A DNA stretch of 64,000 nt from Lentinus brumalis. Taxonomy: Eukaryota > Basidiomycota > Agaricomycetes > Polyporales > Polyporaceae. The position numbers and the translations under genes are program-made. The notes beneath the pieces are model-generated. The model had not been told where the DNA came from. It saw only the letters and a list, made by a program, of their open reading frames with translations, and ran no database searches. Below, piece after piece: positions 57,184 through 64,000 of the stretch; position 1 is the first letter of the stretch, and every line of letters starts with the position of its first letter. The stretch spans positions 620,001 to 684,000 of the forward strand of contig MARA01000020.1 in assembly GCA_001792895.1 (NCBI GenBank), in the 5' to 3' direction.

Positions 57184-58649
57184 GACGAATGATGGGCCTT
57201 CGTGCAGAGGTCGACGCCCTCTTATATGTGCGAGGTCACCTCTCATGAACTGCCGGGGGTGCGGAAGACTCCTCGAACGAAGACACGATCCGGCCGCACG
57301 CATTGCCTAAGGCAGTAACTGTGGTGCATAGACGTCCGGGAGGTGGAGACCGTTTGAGTCGGGCCTGGCCTGTGACAACAACAGATCGCGGACGAGACCA
57401 GAGCGACCGTTGAATCACAAACCAGGCTGGCACCAGTGCGGTGCGCCGCGCCGCACCTCCAAGCCGTCGTGGCCTCGGAAGTGTCGTGCGATCCGGCAGC
57501 GAGGTGTGTGCCAGTGGACGAAGAACGGCGGATCACACGCGAGGAAGATATCGGATTTTTGATAGTGTTGACTCGCATGGTGCGGACTGAGACGCGCTGT
57601 GTCGCAAGAGACTGTGTGGGTCAGACCATCCGTAGCACTAGAGAACAGAACCCACATGGCAAGCGACCAGCTCGGGATGTGACACTACATGGTCAAGTAG
57701 TAAGCAGGGTGATCCAACGACACACCCTCTTGATCGGGCACACTGCCAAAGTAAGCATAGGTGGAGCAAATTTGAAAGACCTCGGGGAGGCGTGGATTCC
57801 GTTGCAATCTGGCCTGGCAAGTAGCCACTAGAAGGCCTGTGGACGAAATCAATACGCCGAATTGCAGACTGGACTGACATCGGCCCCGTGTAACCAACCC
57901 CGAACACCTCTGAGCCTTGGAGCTCGGAAGTGTGGTGCTGTGCGCGGCAAGCAGTCCGGGGAAGTGGTCGGATAAAGTCAGTCGGATTGATGTCAGAACA
58001 CGGCGGGAGGACTATATCGATAAACAAGTCCGCCCACGTCGTTCCAATTGGATTGCATGGTGAGTATAAGCCAGAGGAGCCCAAATTGGAGTCTGATCGC
58101 CTGCCGGACTCCCACTATCTTGCCCGTAGTAGTACTCTTCCGCCCTCCACCTTGCGACAGCGCTCGGTATGACAGTATGGCTCGGGAGTACCACATGTCT
58201 TACTGCGACAGCTCGGCAATGCACATACTTTGTGCCTCCGCGTACCCGGAGGCTTGTACATCCATTGGGCGGGGACTGACACTTGTGCCGTCATTTACAA
58301 GAACCGTTACTTCCACAAAATCTAGTCACGATTCGCGTCATGGAACGGCAAGACTCACATGACAAGGGGCCAACTCGGGGCATGGGCCATTCAACGAAGG
58401 TATGACTATGCTCGTCCTCCAGGGCAAACATTGTTCCTGCGGAAATAGATGTATGTCAGTCGGGCGAGCAGTCGCATGCAGAGGTGAATGTACTTAGGAC
58501 GTACTTATTGGACGTGGATGCGGTTGAGCCACACATAAGATAGCTTTAGTATTGGCTAATAGTCAAGTCTCTGGATTGATCGTCTACAACACAATGGGGG
58601 CAGGAACAGAGCGTGGCCACCGTTGGCAAGACGGCCCATGATATTCGTG

Positions 58650-58664
58650 AACCCTAACCCTAAC
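58650..58664 (+). repeat. Short interstitial telomere-like motif
   Basis: AACCCTAACCCTAAC, two and a half units of the TTAGGG-type repeat read on the C strand. It is too short to be a telomere; it may be a protein-binding site or an old repair scar. Confidence 0.6.
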
Positions 58665-58884
58665 ACAGCCCAGTGCACCTCACGCGCGGATTCGTGCGGG
58701 CTCCCGAGGCTTGTCACAAGGTCCTAATAACGTATAAAGAGGCATTGGAAGCTGGAAGGAGAAGACAAAGACGACCGAGATGACATGGGAGGAAGGGAGG
58801 TCCGTGCGCGGGCTGTGGTGGTCGCTTTGGCCTGGCGTGAGCATGCAGCGCTCTCCAAGCGGACTTTGAAGCGTCTCGAGTTTC

Positions 58885-58891
58885 TATATAG
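58885..58891 (+). promoter_or_regulatory. Putative TATA box of the PARP-type zinc-finger gene
   Basis: TATATAG about 80 bases upstream of the ATG at 58970, followed by a strongly C/T-rich leader (CTCCCATTTCCCCCCACTTT and similar), a common fungal core promoter for highly expressed genes. Confidence 0.55.
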
Positions 58892-58969
58892 CCTCCCCCA
58901 ACATCAACTCTCTCCCATTTCCCCCCACTTTCTCTCCTCTCCGCACACCCCCGCACACGCCTCAGCACA

Positions 58970-60757
58970 ATGTCGGACGAAGAAGGTGGCAAGAAGTCTG
59001 GCTACCGCCTCGAATATGCCAAGAGCGCGCGCTCCAAGTGTACAGGTGAGCCAACATTCCTCCCGTTGCGCCCCGCATCGTGTTCCCCGGTCCTCACCGC
59101 GTTTCACGCGTCGCCGTCGCGTCACAGGCCCGAAGCCGTGCGTATCTCTCTGGTTCCCCCGGTGGTTCATTATTACTCACGTTCCTCCAGATGCAAGGGC
59201 ACTAAAATCGAAAAGGACGAGTTGAGGTTTGGTTCCTTGGTGGATATCAAGGGAAACACGAACTTGTGAGTCCCTCTGCCCTTCAGTCGGGTGTGCCCAG
59301 CGTTGCTTGCGATACGCGACTGTATGCACCAGCTTACAGATTGCACCAACCACCCGGTGTGAAGGTGGTTTTGCTGATCACGCTTCCAATCACACAGCCA
59401 ATGGCGCCATTGGGGATGCGTCACCGCTCGCATCCTGACCAACGCCAAGAAGTCATTCAACGACGCCGATGAGCTTGATGGCTTTGATGATCTCAACGAC
59501 GAAGACCAGGAACGTATCAAGAAGGCTTGGGAAGAGGGTCATGTCGCGCCTGAAGATATTCCCGAGACCGCGAAGAAGGCCGACGGTGAGGAGGAGGAGG
59601 GCGATGACGATGAGGAAAAGCCCAAGAAGCGGGGCAAGAAGAAGGAAGAGGATACCGGTCCCGCGGTATTCAAGCTCGAATACGCGTCGTCTGGTCGGTC
59701 GAAGTGCAAAGGTGCGTGTCGCGTGTTTGCTGGCTGGTTCGTCGCGCTGACGGCCCGTTCGTTGGTCGTCTTGGAATAGTCTGCAACGGTATGTGGTCCT
59801 CTGGATTCTGTACTAGCATCGCGACTCAACTGTGACTTCCTTTGCAGAGTCAATCGGCAAGGATTTCTTCCGTCTCGGAAACGAGGTCGACTTCCGTGGC
59901 AACAAGAGCTTGTGCGTACATAATCCTGGCCTCCGTCCATGAGTACGTATTGTATGTACTGACCGCGTCATTTGCAGCCATTGGCGCCATTGGGGCTGCG
60001 CGGATGTCAAGTTCATCGAGAAGCTGAAGGCATCATATGACGAGCCCTCCAAGATCGACGGTTACGGCGACTTGAAGGAGGGCGAGAAGGAGAAGGTGCA
60101 ACGGGCCTGGGACGAGGGTCACATTCCCGATGAGGACAAGGGCCCGGGTGAGGCTGTTGATACTGGCAAGAAAAAGGCCGCTGCCCCGCGAAAGAAGAAG
60201 GCTGATGACGGTGAGGAGAAGCCCAAGCGGAGTCGTGCCAAGGCAAAGGTATGTCTGGATGCGGTCATCAATGCTGCCAACCTCATGGCTTATCCTTACC
60301 ATTGCAGAAGGACGCCGATGACGAGATGGATGTCGACGACGAGAAGCCGAAGAAGGCTGCGAAGAAGGCAGCCCCAAGGAAGGCTGCAGCCAAGAAAAAG
60401 AAGGACGTTGACGAGTCTGGGGAGGACTTCGAGGATGAGCTCGCAGCAGTGGAGGACGACGAGGAGGATGAGGAGCAGGACTCGTCGGAGGGCTCAAAGA
60501 AGCGCAAGGTGCGTCGTGCTCAGCTGTGTTATGTGAAGCCGAGCTCAAATCTGCGCTTGTCATAGCGTGCGCCTACGTCGAAGGGCGCAAGTTCGGCCAA
60601 GCCGCCCTCCAAGCGTGCAAAGCCCGCATCCTCGACAAAGCCTGCGTCCAAGGCCAAACCCGCATCCAAGGCTAAGCCTGCGTCATCCCGAGGCAAGAAG
60701 AAGGCCGCGGAGCCTGTGCCCGAGGAGGACGAGGATGAGGACGACTACGACGAGTAG
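58970..60757 (+). CDS. Double PARP-type zinc-finger protein with Lys/Ala-rich tail
   Basis: Nuclear protein with two PARP-type (zf-PARP) DNA-break-binding fingers and no polymerase domain. The ATG at 58970 gives MSDEEGGKKSGYRLEYAKSA. Finger 1: RSKCTGPKPCKGTKIEKDEL, RFGSLVDIKGNTNF, QWRHWGCVTARIL. Finger 2: FKLEYASSGRSKCKVCNESI, GKDFFRLGNEVDFRGNKSF, HWRHWGCADVKFI. After each finger comes a GHV/GHIP-type acidic helix region (DEDQERIKKAWEEGH and EGEKEKVQRAWDEGH). The tail alternates KKAAPRKAAAKKKK and acidic runs, resembling histone H1 tails, and ends EDEDEDDYDE (stop 60755-60757). Eight or more exons, some very short. Finger 1 has a five-residue Cys spacing (CTGPKPC) where finger 2 has the standard CxxC. 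A role in DNA repair signalling or chromatin is inferred. Confidence 0.88.
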
Positions 60758-61424
60758 ATCTCAACGCCCAGCCTTACTCAGGTCTTCGCGTCCGGGCAGT
60801 GCTTTCTGGTGGGCTGTATATCGTCGTCGTCCCTGCTCGCCGCACCTCCCACCATGCCGCATCGGATTTCGGCTCGTGCTCTTTGCGCCCTGTCCATGTC
60901 TGTGTCTGCAGTCCTGTTATCTGTGTATCTGTCTTGCTGCTTTGCGCTTTCTGTTCGGCGTGTGGACCTTTGTTTGTCATGATATGATAGCTACTCTGGT
61001 GCATGTATACCTAGGTACTCGAGGGATGCCGCTATATTATCCTGTTATGTGGATTTCGTCGCTGCCTACGCGCGACGCGTTCGACGGATGTGTGGCCCTC
61101 CTCTCTGTGTATGTCATGGCCAGACTCAAGGTGTATTTCCAGGAGACTGATTGACACAGACAGCTCGCCAACAACAATCGCCAACTCACGAGGTAGGTCT
61201 CCGGTTACCACAACAATTAATTAGTCGCTCACGAAGGTTCAATCCAAGAGATGAGGGCCATTGAGGCCGCGGCTTCTATACCACCATGTTTCTCCCGTCG
61301 CCGCCCAAGGTGCGCCCACCATCATACGCAAGCTTCCCCTCGAGCGCACGACGCCCACAGAACGCATGGATACATACATACCAGCTGAGGCCTCTCAGCA
61401 TGCGTTGTGAATCCCCTCCCCATC
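60758..61424. other. Intergenic, nothing recognised
   Basis: 667 bases between the PARP-type gene and the P450 gene, same strand. An open frame on the plus strand to 61154 carries hydrophobic residues but lacks family resemblance and overlaps the likely 3' UTR. Confidence 0.35.
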
Positions 61425-63401
61425 ATGTCTCGTGTGCACCTCCCCGCGCTGCCGCCTCTGACTCTGACTCTGATCCTAGAGACTACCGCGGCACTGGTGG
61501 TGTGCGCGACAGCCGTACTTCTTCTGCAGCGCCTTGTGTTCCACCCGCTCGCCAGGTTCCCTGGCCCGAAGCTTGCGGGGGCTTCGTGGTGGTACATGAC
61601 GTACTACGAGGTTTTCAAGGACGGCGCGTTTGTCGAGCACCTGCAGCACCTCCACGCGCGATATGGTGAGTCTGTCCTGCTATCAGCTCTTGTGAGCTGC
61701 GTGATGACTCAGAGGACTCACCGAATTCGTGGGCAGGACCTGTGGTTCGAGTGGGCCCCAACCAGGTACGCTGCTGAGACTCGACATGATCGCTTGTATC
61801 TGATTGTAGGAGCGAATGCAGCTGCACTTCAACGCGCTCAACGCGTACGACGACATATACCTGCACCACCGGTTCACGAAGGACCCGCGGATGTACCTGT
61901 CGCTCAACCAGTCAGACTCGTCGCTGTGCATCGTTGACCTGAAGGAAATCAAGACCCGGAGGGAGATCCTCGGCCCCCTTTTCTCCCGGCGTGCTATCAT
62001 CAAGCTCGAGCACGTCGTCCTGTCGAAGGTCAGTCCTCTTTACAACAGATGACTCATTCTGACATATCATACCACCGACGGCGATTCTGCCATGAACACA
62101 GGTCAACCGGCTCATCGAACAACTAGGCCACTACGCGGAGGCAGGCAAGCCCGCCAACATCCGCCGCGCCTGCCGATCCGCCGCACTCGAGCTCATCTAC
62201 GCCTACTGCTTCGCCACGCACGAAGACTTCGTCACCGCTCCCGACTTCTCTCACAAGTTCGTCGTCGAGTCCGAGATGACGTTCCCGCTCGTCCACCACT
62301 TCGTCCACTTCTCGTGGATGCTGCCCCTGTTGGTGCTGCAGACCCAGATCGCCGCGTGGTTCAAGCCGAGCGGTGACGGCGGCGTCCTGTACGACTCATA
62401 TGGAGGACTGAAGAGCAAGATCGACGAGCTTGTTGCACATCCGGAGATGGTGGACCGGGACGAGCACGAGACGGTCTTCAACCACCTGTTGAGGCCGCAT
62501 CCGGATAAAGGGCAGCTGGAGGTGCCTTCGACGAAGGTCCTTTGGGAGGAGGCGATCAATTTGATCGCTGCGGGGAGCGAGACAGTCGCGACTATCGTCA
62601 ACGTCGGGATGTTCTACGTATTAAACGACCCCGTCGTCTACGGGAAGCTGACGGCGGAGCTGAAGAGCGCGTGGCCGGAGGTTGAGACGACTATACACTA
62701 CGAGACGCTCGAGAAGTTGCCGTACCTGGTGCGTCCTCTTGCGCGCGGTGTCTTACAGCCCTGCATGTGTTCACTGACGGTGGTTGTGTGTTGTGTTGTG
62801 CAGACCGCCGTCGTGAAGGAGTCCCTGAGGATCGGACACGGGTTGGTGCACCCATTGCCGCGCGTGGTTGGCCCGACCGACGCAGTCATCGCAAGCTTCA
62901 CTGTCCCTGCTGGAGTGCGTGAAGCTGTCAGTTACCTCATCTCTCATATAATGATCGTGACCTCTTCGTAGGCCGTGGTCGCGATGGGCGCGACCTTCGT
63001 CCACTTCAATCCGACCGTCTTCCCGCAGCCACACGCGTTCATGCCAGAGCGATGGCTCGGCAAGGACAAGGGCCATCTTGACCAATACCTGGTGTCCTTC
63101 TCCAAAGGTCCTCGAACGTGTCTCGGAATTAAGTGTGTCTTGAAATCATGGGTATCTATGGCGGTGCTGACGAGGGTGTACAGCCTAGCGTGGTGCGAGC
63201 TCTACCTCTTCTTCGGGTATCTCTTCCGGAAGCTGCATATGACACTGCATGAGACGACGTACGTGGAGCCTAAGAAGTGTCAGGAGCGAAGCTCGTTGCT
63301 GATGGCTTTGTAGGATGTACGATATGGCTTACCGGTGCCATCTCACCCCTACGTTCCGAGGGAGGATGCTTCATTGCAAGGTCGAGGTTCGGACCGATTG
63401 A
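61425..63401 (+). CDS. Cytochrome P450 monooxygenase
   Basis: Microsomal haem-thiolate monooxygenase. The ATG at 61425 starts MSRVHLPALPPL, then an N-terminal membrane anchor (LILETTAALVVCATAVLLLQ) and the proline-rich FPGPKLAG. Spliced landmarks: YGPVVRVGPNQ, RREILGPLFSRRAI, the I-helix AAGSETVATIV (AGxxT), the K-helix KESLRIGHG (ExxR), PLPRVVGPTD, FMPERWLG (PERF-type), and the haem loop FSKGPRTCLGI with Cys as axial ligand. The final intron joins LHETT to MYDMAYRCHLTPTFRGRM, stop 63399-63401. About nine exons, roughly 500 residues, apparently intact. Family assignment within fungal CYPs is not attempted. No neighbouring terpene synthase, polyketide synthase or other P450 is seen, so detoxification or lone metabolic use is as likely as a cluster role. 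Confidence 0.9.
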
Positions 63402-63637
63402 CGCGTCGCGTAAACAGTGCGTTTTGCACTCAGATGGGTCTTTCAAACAAGATGATGCGATGCACCTCTCGAAAAGGAACTGAGTAAGAAAAAGAGACAA
63501 CAAGTCCGAAGCTCCAGTCGTGAATCGAAACCCCCAGGTTCAGAGTCTTCATACGATACATGAAAGGCGATGATTACTCAGCCCCGTTCATGCGTGGAAG
63601 GGGAAGGGCCGGCGCGGGCTGCCTCTTGGTATTGTTC

Positions 63638-64000
63638 CTATTCGTCCTGTCGTATAATACGATGAGCATCAGCTTCCAGAAAGACTTCAAGCAGAAGCAA
63701 CGCACGAAGTCGTTGATCCAAGCCCACCGCCAAAGCGCCTGCGGCTCCTCCCTGACCTTCCTCGAGCAACTCGCCCAACTCCCTTTTCAACACCCTGAGG
63801 GCGTGCCGCAGGGCACCGGGTTGGTCGGGCGTTCTGAAAGACACACTGTACGTGTTGTACAACGCGAACATGCCCTCGTACGCGAAGCTCCGTCTTTACC
63901 TGTAGTCCACAGTGTTCCGTCAACCTCTGCAGCGCTGCCTCCTCCGCAAGGCGACGTATTTCAGCCTCTAGCCATATATTGATGCCTGTGGGAATCTGGA
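63638..64000 (-). CDS. 3' end of an unidentified gene, cut by the window edge
   Basis: On the minus strand, reading in from the right edge, AEIRRLAEEAALQRLTEHCG leads through a probable short intron or frame change to YEGMFALYNTYSVSFRTPDQ, then RHALRVLKRELGELLEEGQG and FLEADAHRIIRQDE with a stop at 63638-63640. Composition, codon usage and amphipathic helices look coding, but I do not recognise the family. The start lies outside the window, and the junction near 63880 is unresolved. Confidence 0.4.

Larger units (their letters stand above)
57116..58969. other. Long intergenic region with repeat, telomere-like motif and promoter
   Basis: About 1.85 kb between divergent gene H (-) and the PARP-type zinc-finger gene (+). 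It contains a GT-rich microsatellite, a telomere-like motif, and a TATA-containing, C-rich promoter at the right end (listed separately). No coding sequence is supported in the middle. Confidence 0.45.

Noticed and set aside
58650..58664. Chromosome end or telomere junction
   Set aside because: Only two and a half repeat units, with ordinary single-copy genes on both sides.
61425..63401. Secondary-metabolite gene cluster around the P450
   Set aside because: No synthase, transporter or other tailoring enzyme is visible within the remaining window; one P450 is not evidence for a cluster.

Overview
The window is nuclear DNA from a filamentous basidiomycete, most likely an Agaricomycete close to the wood-decay polypores. 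The evidence is dense genes with many GT-AG introns of about 45-90 bases, GC-rich coding sequence, and a gene set typical of that group: a CBM19-type secreted protein, a loosenin-like expansin, a DUF6533 seven-helix membrane protein, a divergent FET3/FTR1 iron-uptake pair and a microsomal cytochrome P450. No bacterial, viral or transposase gene was recognised. Most gene models below were spliced by eye from the sequence.

Layout. 0-8.4 kb: a ubiquitin-specific protease (-), a CBM19-type secreted protein with a long Ala/Thr/Asp repeat tail (-), and mitochondrial ATP synthase subunit f (-). 8.4-11.6 kb: a DUF6533 membrane protein (-) and a possible decayed relative. 11.6-20 kb: a MYND zinc-finger protein (-) and three members of a C2H2-plus-RING family (-). 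20-26.7 kb: a mini PAH protein (+), a large HAM1/DUF4449-like protein (-) and histidinol-phosphate aminotransferase (-). 27-34.6 kb: a second MYND gene (+), two further mini PAH proteins, the Fe-S assembly factor CIA1 (+) and a DUF4336 protein (+). 35-41.7 kb: three more C2H2-plus-RING genes in tandem (+), then about 2 kb of decayed-looking DNA. 43.7-48.4 kb: FTR1 (-) and FET3 (+) divergent, sharing a 931-base promoter with three exact ATCWGATAA motifs. 48.6-57.1 kb: a loosenin-like protein (-), a JTB-like membrane protein (-), histone chaperone HIR1 (-) and a seventh C2H2-RING gene (-). 58.9-64 kb: a double PARP-type zinc-finger protein (+), a cytochrome P450 (+) and the 3' end of an unidentified gene (-) cut by the window edge.

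How the genes relate. FET3 and FTR1 form one functional module, a multicopper ferroxidase plus an iron permease, probably under a GATA-type iron regulator. The most unusual content is a local expansion of zinc-finger genes: seven loci share an N-terminal U1/JAZ-type finger (C-x2-C-x12-H-x5/6-H in the complete copies), further C2H2 fingers, and a C-terminal RING interrupted by an intron near the same place. They are interleaved with paired MYND genes and three single-PAH miniproteins, so this looks like a rapidly duplicating block of putative regulatory or ubiquitin-ligase genes.

Sequence quality. At least six apparent single-base frameshifts occur in otherwise well-conserved genes (the CBM19-type gene, ATP17 three times, HIR1, and C2H2-RING gene D). 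Four lie at C/G runs of four to six bases that look one base short, which points to homopolymer sequencing error more than to real pseudogenes. Exact protein sequences of those genes should be treated with caution.
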